DNA from: Streptomyces sp. V3I8
Lineage (GTDB): Bacteria > Actinomycetota > Actinomycetes > Streptomycetales > Streptomycetaceae
Reading direction: 5' to 3'
NCBI RefSeq assembly: GCF_030817535.1
Contig: NZ_JAUSZL010000002.1
Location: 3,410,001-3,474,000, forward strand
Length of the DNA: 64,000 bases
In this document: positions 43,076-53,393 of the stretch, in pieces
How positions within the stretch are numbered: the first letter of the stretch is position 1
Layout: every line of letters begins with the position of its first letter
The notes under the pieces: generated by a model
The model's database searches: none
Told to the model about the DNA's origin: nothing
Seen by the model: only the letters and a program-made list of their open reading frames with translations
Translations under genes and position numbers: made by a program

Positions 43076-44512
43076 GGACAGCGCCCCGCACAGTGCCTCC
43101 AGCGCTCCCGGCCAGCCGCTGTCCGACGGCGTGCCGTAGCCGACGACCAGGGCGTCCAGCGGCGGGGGCGTGGCGGCCGGGTGGCGGTGGCCGGCCAGAC
43201 CCTGGACGGCCAGACCGTGCCAGGCCGCCGCGCGGACCACCGCCTGCTCGGTGCCGGGCGGGAGGCGCAGCACCGCGTGGAGCCCGGCCGCGATCCCGGT
43301 GGCCGTCACCGAGGGGGCGCCGGCCGCCAGGGCCGAGACGAGCTGGTCGCGGCGGCGCCGGTAACGGAGGCGGGAGGCCCGCACATGACGGTCGTACGCG
43401 CCGGAGGTGATGAACTCCGCCAGTGTCAGCTGGTCCAGCACCCCGCACGACCAGTCCGCGCCGCCCTTGGCCGCGACGACCTCGGGCACCAGGTCCGGCG
43501 GCAGGGCCAGCCAGCCGAGGCGCAGGCCGGGGGCGAGGGACTTGCTGGCGGTGCCGAAGTAGACCACGCGGTCCGGGTCGAGGCCCTGGAGCGCGCCCAC
43601 GGGCTGCCGGTCGTAGCGGAACTCCCCGTCGTAGTCGTCCTCCAGGATCAGCCCGCCCGTGCGCCGCGCCCAGTCGACGACGGCGGCGCGGCGGTCGGGG
43701 TGCAGCGGCACCCCCATGGGGAACTGGTGGGCGGGCGTCAGCAGCACCGCTCCCACGGCCCCGTCCGGGCCCTCGGCGGCCGGGCCGCCGCCCGGACCGG
43801 TGGCCGTCAACTCATCGGTTCGCGTGCCCAGTTCGTCGAAGGACAGCGGCACCGACTCCAGGCCGGCCCGCTCGATCAGGTCCCAGTGCACGTCCAGCCC
43901 GTACGACTCCACCGCGAGCGTGCGCGCGCCCCGTCGGCGCAGGACCGATCCGAGCAGCGTCAGCCCGTGGACGAACCCGGAGCAGACGAGGATGTGTTCG
44001 GGGTCGGCGCGGACGCCACGGGCCCGGGCGAGGTAGCCCGCGAGCGCGGTGCGCAGTTCGGCACGGCCGCGCGGGTCCCCGTAACCGAACGCGTCGTTCG
44101 GGGCCGCCGCGAGGGCCCGGCGGGAGGCCCTGAGCCACTCGGCGCGCGGGAAGGAGGCGAGGTCCGGGGTGCCGGGGACGAGGTTGTACGCGGGGCCCCG
44201 CGAGGCGCGGGGCGGCCGGGCGGCAGAGGCCGGGACCGGGACCGTCCGCCGTGCCACCCGCGTGCCCGAGCCCTGGCGCGCGGTGAGCCAGCCCTCGGCG
44301 ACGAGGTCGGCGTACGCGTCGGCCACGGTGTTGCGGGCGATGCCGAGGTCGACGGCGAGGGACCGGGACGAGGGCAGCCGCGTACCCGGCGCGAGCCGCC
44401 CGCCGCGCACCGCCTCCCGCAGCGCGTCGGTGAGGCTCCTGCGCAGACCGGAGCCGGTACGCGCCATGTCGATGTGCAGGTCCACTCCGAAAGTGGCCCA
44501 TGATTCGGCCAT
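43073..44512 (-). CDS. MocR-family regulator (GntR HTH plus PLP aminotransferase domain)
   Basis: A 479-residue regulator. The N-terminal winged HTH (SLTDALREAVRGGRLAPGTRLPSSRSLA, RNTVADAYADLVAEGWL) is joined by a linker to a type I aminotransferase domain with YGDPRGRAELR, DDYDGEFRYDRQPV and the PLP lysine near residue 324 in TASKSLAPGLRLGW. Such proteins sense PLP or amino compounds. It is divergent from the CMD-family gene, its likely target. The start may be 44512 or the ATG at 44467; with the latter, both operator repeats are outside the gene. Its TAG stop lies in the MITE flank. Confidence 0.92.
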   Translation of the reverse strand: MAESWATFGVDLHIDMARTGSGLRRSLTDALREAVRGGRLAPGTRLPSSRSLAVDLGIARNTVADAYADLVAEGWLTARQGSGTRVARRTVPVPASAARPPRASRGPAYNLVPGTPDLASFPRAEWLRASRRALAAAPNDAFGYGDPRGRAELRTALAGYLARARGVRADPEHILVCSGFVHGLTLLGSVLRRRGARTLAVESYGLDVHWDLIERAGLESVPLSFDELGTRTDELTATGPGGGPAAEGPDGAVGAVLLTPAHQFPMGVPLHPDRRAAVVDWARRTGGLILEDDYDGEFRYDRQPVGALQGLDPDRVVYFGTASKSLAPGLRLGWLALPPDLVPEVVAAKGGADWSCGVLDQLTLAEFITSGAYDRHVRASRLRYRRRRDQLVSALAAGAPSVTATGIAAGLHAVLRLPPGTEQAVVRAAAWHGLAVQGLAGHRHPAATPPPLDALVVGYGTPSDSGWPGALEALCGALS

Positions 44513-44525
44513 GGAAATGGACCAT
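44494..44525. promoter_or_regulatory. Candidate MocR operator: two direct repeats
   Basis: TGGCCCAT (44494-44501) and TGGACCAT (44518-44525), 24 bp apart in the same orientation, sit between the divergent MocR and CMD genes. MocR proteins such as PdxR bind spaced direct repeats of this kind. Confidence 0.4.
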
Positions 44526-44560
44526 ACCCCTGGGCAGCTTCGCTCGTAGGGTCGATGTCA

Positions 44561-45105
44561 TGACGACGACGAGCACGACTACGAGCACGACGGCCGACGC
44601 GACGGCCGACGCGGCGCAGGGCACCTCTTCGTACGCTCCCGAGGAGGCCCCCCGGCTCCAGTGGACCAAGTTCGCCCCCGATGTCTACAAGGCCATGGTC
44701 CAGCTCGCCGCGGCGGCGGCGCAGGGTGTCGATCCCGTTCTGGCGGAGCTGGTGAAGATCAGGGCGTCGCAGCTCAACCACTGCGCGTTCTGCCTCGACA
44801 TGCACACCAAGGACGCGCTGGCGGCGGGCGAGAGCGTGGAGCGGATCGTGCAGCTCAGCGCCTGGGAGGAGTCGCGGCACTTCTACACCGGGAAGGAGCT
44901 CGCGGCGATCGCCCTGACCGAGGCCGTCACGGTCCTGACGGACGGCTTCGTCCCGGACGAGGTGTTCGAGAACGCCGCCCGGCACTTCGATGAGACCGAG
45001 CTGTCCCAGCTGCTCGCGACGATCACCGTGATCAACGCGTGGAACCGGTTCGGCGTGGCTTGCCGACTGGCGCCCGGGCACTACACGGCCGGCCGGCACA
45101 ACTGA
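44561..45105 (+). CDS. Carboxymuconolactone decarboxylase/AhpD-like protein
   Basis: A 181-residue alkylhydroperoxidase-D-fold protein. After a Thr/Ala-rich N-terminus comes the CMD domain with the active-site motif LNHCAFCLDMHTKDAL, where CxxC and the nearby His are the AhpD redox triad. NAWNRFGVACR near the end is also typical. It probably reduces peroxides or acts as a general redox carrier. The ATG at 44561 is preferred. It is divergent from the MocR regulator and likely controlled by it. Confidence 0.9.
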
Positions 45106-45237
45106 CGGGACGGCCGGCGGCTGCTCCGCCGGCCGCCCCGGCGGGCGGGCCGCCGCCGCGACGCCGACGCGACGCCGCGGGAGATCACCGGGCGGTGGTG
45201 AAGTCGCGAGGCTGCGCGGAAGCGGCGGGGCCGGGCG

Positions 45238-46749
45238 TCAGCCCGCGAACCAGCGGACCGGCTTCGGCGCGAGGTTCTGGTAGACGTGCTTCGCCTCCCG
45301 GTACTCGGCGAGCCCCGCGGGACCGAGCTCGCGGCCGACGCCGCTCTTGCCGAAACCGCCCCACTCCGCCTGCGGGAGGTAGGGGTGGAAGTCGTTGATC
45401 CAGACGGTGCCGTGCCGCAGCCGGCCGGCCACCCGCCGGGCCCGCCCCGCGTCGGCGGTCCAGACGCCGCCCGCGAGCCCGTACTCCGTGTCGTTGGCGA
45501 GCGCGACGGCCTCGTCCTCCGTACGGAAGGTCTCCACCGTCAGGACCGGCCCGAACACCTCTTCCCGTACGACGCGCATCTCGCGGTGGCACTGGTCCAG
45601 GATCGTCGGCTCGTAGAAGAAGCCGGTGGCGGGGCGCTCCGCCGACGGGTCGGGGCGGGCGCCGCCGGTCCGCAGCACCGCGCCCTCCGCCAGGGCGGCG
45701 GCCACGTAGTCCTCCGTCTTCTCGCGCTGTTCGGCGGAGACGAGCGGCCCGCACTCGACCCCCGGCTCGGTGCCCCGGCCGAGCCGGATGCGCTCGGCGC
45801 GCCGCACCAGTTCGGCGACGAACCGGTCGCGTACCGACTCCTCGACGATGAGCCGGGAGCCCGCCGAGCAGACCTGCCCGCTGTGGATGAACGCCGCGTT
45901 CAGGGCCTGGTCGACGGCCGTGTCGAAGCCCTCCTCGGTGGCGCAGGCGTCGGCGAAGACGACGTTGGGGTTCTTGCCGCCGAGTTCGAGGGCGACCTTC
46001 TTGACGGTGACGGCGGCGGCCTGCGCGACCTTCGTGCCGCTGGCGAGCCCGCCGGTGAAGGAGACCAGGTCGACGCCCGGGTGCTCGGCGAGACGGGCGC
46101 CGACGCTGTGCCCGGGCCCGGTGACGAGGTTGGCGACCCCGGCGGGCAGCCCGGCCTCGACCAGCAACCCGATGAGGGCGACGGTCGTCAGCGGGGTGAT
46201 CTCGCTGGGCTTGACGACGAAGGTGTTGCCGGCGGCGAGGGCCGGGGCGATCTTCCAACTGGCCTGCAGCAGTGGATAGTTCCAGGGTGTGATCATCGCG
46301 CAGACGCCGACCGGTTCGTGCACGACGACGCTGTGGACATCGTCCGAGCCCGCGTCGACGACCCGTCCGCGGCCCTCCGCGACGACGAGGTCGGCGAAGT
46401 ACCGGAAGGCGTCGGCGACGCAGTCGATGTCGACGCGCCCCTCCTCCAGCGTCTTGCCCGCGTCGCGGCTCTCCAGGAGTCCGAGCAGCTCGCGGTCGCG
46501 GACGAGGAGACCCGCGACGCGGCGCAGGAGGGCGGCGCGTTCCTTGACGGGCGTCCGGGGCCACACCCCGTGGTCGAAGGCGTGCCGGGCGGCCTCGACG
46601 GCGGCGTCCGCGTCCGGCACGCCACCCTCGGAGACCACCGCGAACGGCTTCGCGTCCGCCGGGTCGAGGATGTCCCGCGTGGCGCCCGAGGCTGCCGCAC
46701 GCCACTCCCCGCCCACATGGATCGTCTGCTGCGTCTGGTGTCCCGACAT
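45238..46749 (-). CDS. Aldehyde dehydrogenase (betaine-aldehyde dehydrogenase-like)
   Basis: A 503-residue NAD(P)-dependent enzyme oxidising an aldehyde to an acid. NAD-binding ITPWNYPLLQASWK, KPSEITPL and SFTGGLASG precede the catalytic Glu in LELGGKNPNVVF and nucleophile C294 in GQVCSAGSR. The C-terminal dimer region (GTVWINDFHPYLPQAEWGGFGKSG) is close to BetB-type enzymes. The ATG at 46749 has GGAAGG upstream. No choline oxidase or transporter is adjacent, so the substrate is open. It is divergent from the MarR-GNAT gene. Confidence 0.93.
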   Translation of the reverse strand: MSGHQTQQTIHVGGEWRAAASGATRDILDPADAKPFAVVSEGGVPDADAAVEAARHAFDHGVWPRTPVKERAALLRRVAGLLVRDRELLGLLESRDAGKTLEEGRVDIDCVADAFRYFADLVVAEGRGRVVDAGSDDVHSVVVHEPVGVCAMITPWNYPLLQASWKIAPALAAGNTFVVKPSEITPLTTVALIGLLVEAGLPAGVANLVTGPGHSVGARLAEHPGVDLVSFTGGLASGTKVAQAAAVTVKKVALELGGKNPNVVFADACATEEGFDTAVDQALNAAFIHSGQVCSAGSRLIVEESVRDRFVAELVRRAERIRLGRGTEPGVECGPLVSAEQREKTEDYVAAALAEGAVLRTGGARPDPSAERPATGFFYEPTILDQCHREMRVVREEVFGPVLTVETFRTEDEAVALANDTEYGLAGGVWTADAGRARRVAGRLRHGTVWINDFHPYLPQAEWGGFGKSGVGRELGPAGLAEYREAKHVYQNLAPKPVRWFAG

Positions 46750-46939
46750 ACGGGTGCCGCCTTCCGTCCCTGAAATCCGTACCCCGCCGTCACACGCGTG
46801 TCGTTCCCGGGGCCGGGAGCACCTGCCCCCCTGCCCGGATGTCATGCGCACCCGGTCACCGAAGTGCTCCGGATCACCGAAAAGCAACGGAAGATCCGGC
46901 CGGACGCCCATGCCCGCCCATGTACGCCCCTTCATCCTC

Positions 46940-46951
46940 TGACTAAAGTCA
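46940..46951. promoter_or_regulatory. Candidate MarR operator overlapping -10
   Basis: Palindrome TGACTAAAGTCA directly before the MarR-GNAT gene. TAAAGT inside it (46944-46949) is 8 bp before the ATG at 46958, fitting the -10 of a leaderless transcript. Confidence 0.45.
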
Positions 46952-46957
46952 AAGACC

Positions 46958-47863
46958 ATGGAGGCGGAGTCGGATTCGGAGGCGGAGTCGACGTCGGTGT
47001 CCGCGGCGCACGTGACCACCCTGCGTCGCTTCAACCGTTACTTCACCCGCCGGATCGGTGCGCTCGACGATCACTACCTCGGGCAGGACCGGCCGCTCGG
47101 CGAGGCCCGGCTGCTGTACGAGATCGGGCCCGGTGCCTCCTTGCGGGAGCTGCGGACCCGGCTCGGCCTGGACGCCGGATACCTGAGCCGCATGGTGCGC
47201 GCGCTGGAGGAGCAGGGGCTCGTCCGGGTCACCGTGCACCCGGCGGACAGCAGACTGCGTCTCGCGGAGCCCACCGCGGCCGGGCGAGACGAACTGGCGG
47301 AGCAGAACCGCCGTGCGGACGGCCTCGCCGAGGGGCTGCTGCGCGGGCTGAGCGAGACCCAGCGGGGCCGGCTGACCGAGGCCGTCGCGGTCGCCGAGCG
47401 GCTGCTGCGGCTGGCCGCGATCACGGTACGGCCCGTCGGGGCGTCGTCGCCCGACGCACGTGCCTGCCTCGCCGGTTACGCCGCCGAGCTCGACGAACGG
47501 TTCCCCGAGGGGTACGCCGTGACCGACCTCGTACCGCCCGGGCGGATCGCCGCGTTCCTCGTCGCGTACGAGGAGGAGCGTGCCGTCGGCTGCGGGGCGC
47601 TGTGCGCGCTCGACACGGACACGGCCGAGATCCGGCATCTGTGGGTGCGCCCACAGGCCCGGGGACTGGGCCTCGGCCGCCGGCTGCTGACCGAGCTGGA
47701 GCGCACGGCGGCCGGGCGCGGACACCGGACCGTACGCCTGGACACGCACGTGGTGCTCGAGGAGGCGGCGGCGCTGTACCGCACGGGCGGCTACACGGAG
47801 ATCCCGGCGTACGGCGCCAACCCGCACGCCGGGTACTGGTTCGAGAAGCCGCTGATCCCCTGA
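46958..47863 (+). CDS. MarR regulator fused to GNAT acetyltransferase
   Basis: A 301-residue two-domain protein. Residues 20-150 are a MarR winged helix (VTTLRRFNRYFTRRIGALDD, LRTRLGLDAGYLSRMVRALEEQGLV, HPADSRLRLAEPT). Residues 160-301 are a GNAT domain with the acetyl-CoA motif VRPQARGLGLGRRLLTELE and the ending NPHAGYWFEKPL. Such fusions are known in actinobacteria; the acetyl acceptor may be the inducing ligand. No ribosome site is visible, in line with a leaderless mRNA. Confidence 0.92.
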   Translation: MEAESDSEAESTSVSAAHVTTLRRFNRYFTRRIGALDDHYLGQDRPLGEARLLYEIGPGASLRELRTRLGLDAGYLSRMVRALEEQGLVRVTVHPADSRLRLAEPTAAGRDELAEQNRRADGLAEGLLRGLSETQRGRLTEAVAVAERLLRLAAITVRPVGASSPDARACLAGYAAELDERFPEGYAVTDLVPPGRIAAFLVAYEEERAVGCGALCALDTDTAEIRHLWVRPQARGLGLGRRLLTELERTAAGRGHRTVRLDTHVVLEEAAALYRTGGYTEIPAYGANPHAGYWFEKPLIP

Positions 47864-47903
47864 CTTCCTGATTCGCCGCCCCGCTCGGGGGGGGCGGAAC
47901 GCA

Positions 47904-47933
47904 CCGATCCCCGGGCGGTTGCCCGGGGATCGG
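47904..47933. terminator. Hairpin terminator between convergent genes
   Basis: Perfect 13-bp stem CCGATCCCCGGGC/GCCCGGGGATCGG with a GGTT loop, between the MarR-GNAT gene and mdh. Confidence 0.85.
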
Positions 47934-47950
47934 CGGGACGGGACGGGGGC

Positions 47951-49021
<1,071 letters not shown>

Positions 49022-49041
49022 TCACCGCTCACGATGATCGA

Positions 49042-49059
49042 TCTCTTGGCGTCAAGAGA
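49042..49059. promoter_or_regulatory. Palindrome in the mdh promoter region
   Basis: TCTCTTG, 4-bp spacer GCGT, CAAGAGA: a perfect 7-bp inverted repeat. On the minus strand CTTGACG within it can serve as a -35, about 105 bp before mdh. Candidate site for a regulator of TCA-cycle genes. Confidence 0.45.
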
Positions 49060-49472
49060 GATCCAGCGGTCAGGCTATCGCGCATCCGGGATCCCGTACG
49101 GCCGGGTCCGCTGTGGCCCACCCCACAGGTCCCGCATCCCGGTCGCGCACCCCGGTCGCGCCGCCGGGCCGGGCCGCACGCACGGGAAGGCGGCCGCCGA
49201 TCCGGGAGAGTGGGCCGACGACCGCCGGGTGGGTGTTCCGGTCGCCGGGGAGGGCCGTACGCCTTCCGGACGACGGGCCGGAGTCCCGTGGGGGTACGGT
49301 CCGCCTGCCCGGAAGCGCCGCGGCCATTCCCACCCAGGGCGACCGACCGCTGACCTGCTGCGATCACCGGCCGGCAGCGGACGGCCCGGGAGCGGGACCG
49401 AAATGGGACCGGAGGGGAGCCGGGGACGGGGCCGGGGGCGGCGGGAATCCGTGAGGCGTACCGCACGCGGAC

Positions 49473-49502
49473 GGGCGCCCGGCTCGGTCGAGCCGGGCGC
49501 CC
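49473..49502. terminator. Hairpin terminator of the HTH-DUF2690 gene
   Basis: Perfect 14-bp stem GGGCGCCCGGCTCG/CGAGCCGGGCGCCC with a 2-nt centre, 70 bp after the minus-strand stop at 49572. Confidence 0.75.
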
Positions 49503-49571
49503 GTTCACACGGTTCGGACCGGAGGGGACGGCCCGTTCTGCGCCGTTGTCACGCGTTGCCGCGTGGCGCCG

Positions 49572-50822
49572 TCACTCCGTGCAGCCCTTGACGCCCGACT
49601 GCAGTGTCGCGCAGGCCTTCGCCGCCGTGGAGTTCTTCACGGCGACCATCGGGGTGTAGGCATCGGTGTCCGTGCCGACCTCGGCGTTCTGCGCGGCGGC
49701 CGAGCCCGACGATATCCGGACCGCGTCACCGGCTCCGGCCGCCGTGATACGGGCCCATGCGGCACCGCACGTCTCGCTGTAGCGGACCTCGACCTGGGCG
49801 GTGCCCACCACGGCCTTCTCCACGGTCTGCGCCAGCGTCCCGCCGCAGCCCATGTCCTCCGGGTCCTTGCCCGTGCAGTCCGATCCGCTGCACTCGACAC
49901 CGGCCGGCAGTTTCTTGCTCACCGTCGGGCTCGGACTCGGCTTGGCCTCGTTCTTTTCCCCGCCACCGCCGGAGGTCGTGACGTACAGGGCCACGGCTAT
50001 CAGCACGAGCACGCCCACGATCCCGGCCAGGAACATGGTGAGCCGCCGCTTGCGCTGCCCGTCGGGCGACCCGCCGGCCTGCGGACGCGCGTCCTGCGGG
50101 CCCCCGGGAGGGCCGGAGGGGCTGGAGGGGCCGGGAGAACCGGTCCGGCCGGCCGGACCGTTCGGCTGTGCGGAACCGGTGGGCCCGTAGGCCCCCGACG
50201 GGGACGGACCGAAGCCGGCCCCACCGGACACACCGGGCGGCGAGGCGACGACTCCCCAGCCGCCACTCCGCGCACCCGCACCGGCGCTCTCGCCACCGCC
50301 GGCCCCGGCTCCCCCGCCGGCCCGGTGCGACGGCCTGTGCCCGTCCCGCTCCGCCGGACCCTGCGGAGGCAGCGTGGGCGAGACCCCGGCAGGGCCGGCG
50401 ACACCCGGCCTGGGCGCGGCCGTCGTGCCGTCCCCGGCACGCGCCTGCTTCCCGCTCTTGCCCCCCTTGGCCGGAGCCGGCCCGAACTCCCCGAGCGCGG
50501 CGCGCGCCTGGGAGATCCGGATCGCCTCCATGGTCATGTCGTGGCGCATCTCCGAACGGCTCCAGGCCCGCTCGGCAAGCTCCCACATCGTCGTCAGATG
50601 GACGGGATTGGTCCCGGTCACCTCGGCCAGCGCCACGATCGCGCCCTTGGGCGCGAGCAGCCGGCCGTTCAGATACCGCTCCCAGGACGTCTTGCTGTAC
50701 CCGGTCCGGTCGGACACGGCAGCGATGCTCAGTCCGCTGCGGTCGACGAGCCGGCGCAGCTGGCTGGCGAACTCCCTGACCTGCGGATCGAGTTCATCCG
50801 GCAAGGCCCTCCAACGAGGCAT
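49572..50822 (-). CDS. Membrane-anchored XRE-type HTH protein with DUF2690 domain
   Basis: A 416-residue protein with a cytoplasmic XRE HTH at residues 10-75 (REFASQLRRLVDRSGLSIAAVSDRTG, YSKTSWERYLNGRLL). A long Gly/Pro/Ser linker follows, then one transmembrane helix (LTMFLAGIVGVLVLIAVALYV) and an outside DUF2690 domain with disulfide-type cysteines (GVECSGSDCTGKDPEDMGC, SETCGAAW, KACATLQ, GCTE). It looks like a one-component envelope sensor. The ATG at 50822 has AGGGGGG upstream; the frame to 50900 adds nothing recognisable. Confidence 0.9.
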   Translation of the reverse strand: MPRWRALPDELDPQVREFASQLRRLVDRSGLSIAAVSDRTGYSKTSWERYLNGRLLAPKGAIVALAEVTGTNPVHLTTMWELAERAWSRSEMRHDMTMEAIRISQARAALGEFGPAPAKGGKSGKQARAGDGTTAAPRPGVAGPAGVSPTLPPQGPAERDGHRPSHRAGGGAGAGGGESAGAGARSGGWGVVASPPGVSGGAGFGPSPSGAYGPTGSAQPNGPAGRTGSPGPSSPSGPPGGPQDARPQAGGSPDGQRKRRLTMFLAGIVGVLVLIAVALYVTTSGGGGEKNEAKPSPSPTVSKKLPAGVECSGSDCTGKDPEDMGCGGTLAQTVEKAVVGTAQVEVRYSETCGAAWARITAAGAGDAVRISSGSAAAQNAEVGTDTDAYTPMVAVKNSTAAKACATLQSGVKGCTE

Positions 50823-51508
50823 TGCTACCCCCCTCTTCCCCCCGTACGTGCTGGTCTTTTCCCGCGCGTGAAGCCCTCTGCCGAGTCCCGATCCGGGCAT
50901 CTACAGGGATGCACCCAGTCAGGATCTCAGTTCCCGGGATGGGGGCGCGCGGGAGCATTCGGGCCTGTGGGCATGCACCGTTGCACGCCCGCTGGTCTGC
51001 GGTCCAGTGTCCCACCGACTTCCCTCACGGCCGACGAGACGGCCCGGTCGGTGCGCGGGACGTCCCGGAGCGTCCCGATTGGCCACGATATCGATGGTCT
51101 CGGGGGTGATCGACGCACATCCTCGAACTTGTCAATACATCGATACGCGGGGAACACATGCACGGTCTCGTGCGTCACTCGCGTCTTCAGGGGGGTCACA
51201 CGCACACCAGGAGCAGCTCGGATCGTCGACCGCGCACCGCCACCGGTCCGCCAGGTTATCGACGGAAGGGGTGGCGTGTACGGCGTACTTGCCAGTCCGC
51301 TCTCCGCATGCAAGCCGTCCCGGAACCGTCACCTTCGTGCCACAGGCATCCGGCGCCCGTTGAAGGCTCCCGCCTGCGTCCCGGACCCTGGACGCAGGCG
51401 GCGCCCCTCCGGATCCGGGGGATTGGACGGGCGCCGCTCCCGGCCCCCGAGGGGGCCCCGAACCCCTCGGCTTCACCGGCCACCCCGTACGAGACCGAAG
51501 CGGAGCGC
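50823..51508. other. Intergenic region with hairpin
   Basis: 686 bp between minus-strand genes. The only structure I can support is a hairpin at 51371-51400 (11-bp stem CGCCTGCGTCC/GGACGCAGGCG, 8-nt loop), 109 bp after the DUF3017 stop. A slightly AT-richer patch near 51125-51150 may hold a promoter. No gene seen. Confidence 0.45.
51371..51400 (-). terminator. Hairpin terminator of the folD-DUF3017 unit
   Basis: CGCCTGCGTCC pairs with GGACGCAGGCG around an 8-nt loop, downstream of the DUF3017 gene. Confidence 0.6.
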
Positions 51509-52297
51509 CTACGTGCGGATGGTGAAGTGCAGCGTGTCGTCCAGGAACGGCAGTTCCAGCCACGGATCGGGCTGCGCCATCAGCGCGAGCAGCGCGATGA
51601 TCAGCCCGAGGCCCCCGTACGTGACCAGGTCCGTGAACCGGGACCGAACGGCGAGCATGCCCACGTCCGGGAGCACCCACCGCATGGCGGCGCCGGCGAG
51701 CAGCGCGAGGCCGACCAGCAGGGTGCCGGCCTTGAACGCGTCCAGCGCGGTCAGCAGGAGACCGAGTCCGACCAGGCCGGTGACCCCGAGGATCGGCCAC
51801 TGCCGTACCGGCGCGGGCGCGTCACGGGGGGCCGCCCTGCCGCCGCCCTCGGGCCGCGCGGTGTCCCGCGTGAACAACGGGAAGCGCCGTGTGACACGCC
51901 GGGGCCGCCCGTCGGGTCCGGGCGCGCTGACGGCGTCCCGGACGGTGAGCTCGTCCTCGCCACCACCGGCGCCACTGCCGGCATCGCCGTCACTGCCGGC
52001 ATCGCCGCCGTCGTCGCCACCGGCTTCGGCCTCGGCTGAGGCGTCGGCCCCGGCTGAGGCATCAGTCCCGGCCGGGGTATCCGTCCCGGCCGCAGCCGCA
52101 GCCCTCTCGGTCACGACCTCGGTCTCAGCCTCACCGCCGACGCCGACGCCGACGTCGGCCTCGGCCTCGGCCTCGGCCTCGGCCTCGGTCGCAGGATCGG
52201 CCTCGGTCGCAGGATCGGCCTCAGGGTCGGCCGAAGCCACGCCCCCGGCCGGAGCGACAGCGTCCCGCTCCGCGGGCACCCCCCGCTCAGCCGGCAC
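51509..52297 (-). CDS. DUF3017 membrane protein
   Basis: A 262-residue protein. The first ~165 residues are very low in complexity, rich in Ala, Glu, Asp and Gly; part ([13 protein letters not shown]) is encoded by a CTCGGC hexanucleotide repeat. The C-terminal ~95 residues hold three transmembrane helices of the DUF3017 type ([56 protein letters not shown]). It overlaps folD by 11 bp, starting at the GTG at 52297. DUF3017 next to folD is a stable actinobacterial pair of unknown meaning. Confidence 0.85.
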   Translation of the reverse strand: MPAERGVPAERDAVAPAGGVASADPEADPATEADPATEAEAEAEAEADVGVGVGGEAETEVVTERAAAAAGTDTPAGTDASAGADASAEAEAGGDDGGDAGSDGDAGSGAGGGEDELTVRDAVSAPGPDGRPRRVTRRFPLFTRDTARPEGGGRAAPRDAPAPVRQWPILGVTGLVGLGLLLTALDAFKAGTLLVGLALLAGAAMRWVLPDVGMLAVRSRFTDLVTYGGLGLIIALLALMAQPDPWLELPFLDDTLHFTIRT

Positions 52298-53141
52298 TGC
52301 GTTCCGCCGCCTCGACCACGTTGACCAGGAGCTGGGCGCGGGTCATCGGGCCCACCCCGCCCGGGTTGGGCGAGATCCATCCGGCGACCTCGGCCACACC
52401 GGGATGTACGTCGCCCTTGATCTTGCCGTCCGCGCCGCGGGAGACGCCGACGTCGAGGACGGCCGCTCCCGGCTTCACGTCCTCGGGGCGGATCAGGTGC
52501 GCGGAGCCCGCCGCGGCCACGATGATGTCGGCCCGCCGCAGGTGCGCGGCCAGGTCACGCGTACCGGTGTGGCACTGCGTCACCGTCGCGTTCTCCGAGC
52601 GCCGCGTGAGCAGCAGCGGCATCGACCGGCCGATGGTCACACCGCGGCCCACGACCACGACCTCGGCACCCTTGATCTCCACCCCGTACCGGCGGAGCAG
52701 CGTGAGGACGCCGTTCGGCGTGCAGGGCAGCGGGGCCGGCTCGTTCAGGACGAGACGGCCGAGGTTCATCGGGTGGAGCCCGTCCGCGTCCTTGTCCGGG
52801 TCCATCAGTTCGAGGACGCGGTTCTCGTCGATGCCCCTGGGCAGCGGCAGCTGGACGATGTACCCGGTGCAGGCCGGGTCCTCGTTGAGTTCACGGACGA
52901 CCGCCTCGATCTCCTCCTGCGTGGCGGTCGCGGGCAGTTCACGCTGGATGGAGGCGATGCCGACCTGGGCGCAGTCGCGGTGCTTGCCCGCGACGTACTT
53001 CTGGCTGCCGGGGTCGTCACCCACCAGGACGGTGCCGAGTCCGGGCGTGACGCCCTTCTCCTTCAGAGCCGCCACGCGGACGGTCAGATCGGACTTGATC
53101 GCGGCTGCGGTGGCCTTGCCATCGAGAATCTGGGCGGTCAT
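52287..53141 (-). CDS. folD: Methylenetetrahydrofolate dehydrogenase/cyclohydrolase
   Basis: A 284-residue bifunctional enzyme interconverting 5,10-methylene-THF and 10-formyl-THF. The catalytic lysine region is [17 protein letters not shown]; the family patterns are [56 protein letters not shown] and [17 protein letters not shown]. It supplies 10-formyl-THF to PurN and PurH, both encoded nearby. It is divergent from the RDD gene. Confidence 0.96.
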   Translation of the reverse strand: MTAQILDGKATAAAIKSDLTVRVAALKEKGVTPGLGTVLVGDDPGSQKYVAGKHRDCAQVGIASIQRELPATATQEEIEAVVRELNEDPACTGYIVQLPLPRGIDENRVLELMDPDKDADGLHPMNLGRLVLNEPAPLPCTPNGVLTLLRRYGVEIKGAEVVVVGRGVTIGRSMPLLLTRRSENATVTQCHTGTRDLAAHLRRADIIVAAAGSAHLIRPEDVKPGAAVLDVGVSRGADGKIKGDVHPGVAEVAGWISPNPGGVGPMTRAQLLVNVVEAAERSAG

Positions 53142-53393
53142 GGACCCATCCTCGCGGATGACCGGCCCCAGGTTCCAATCAGGCCCCGGATCGGGCGCTC
53201 CCGCCGGTGTCCGCCGTGGTCAGCGATGTTGCACTTGCACAACTCCTCCAGGCTGCGGCTGGACAAGGAGGCCGGGCTTTTAGACCATAAGCCGCGCAGT
53301 GTCGCGGGCAGTGCAGGGGGACGGACCGCAAGCCGCTCGACCTTTTCCTCCGTACCGCCGCGTCGTCCCCGCACCACCAACGGAGGAACCGTC

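Noticed and set aside
53221..53245. Tandem TTGCAC repeat between folD and RDD as a Nur/SigR-type site
   Set aside because: TTGCACTTGCAC is a direct, not inverted, repeat, and spacing fits no motif I can name with confidence.
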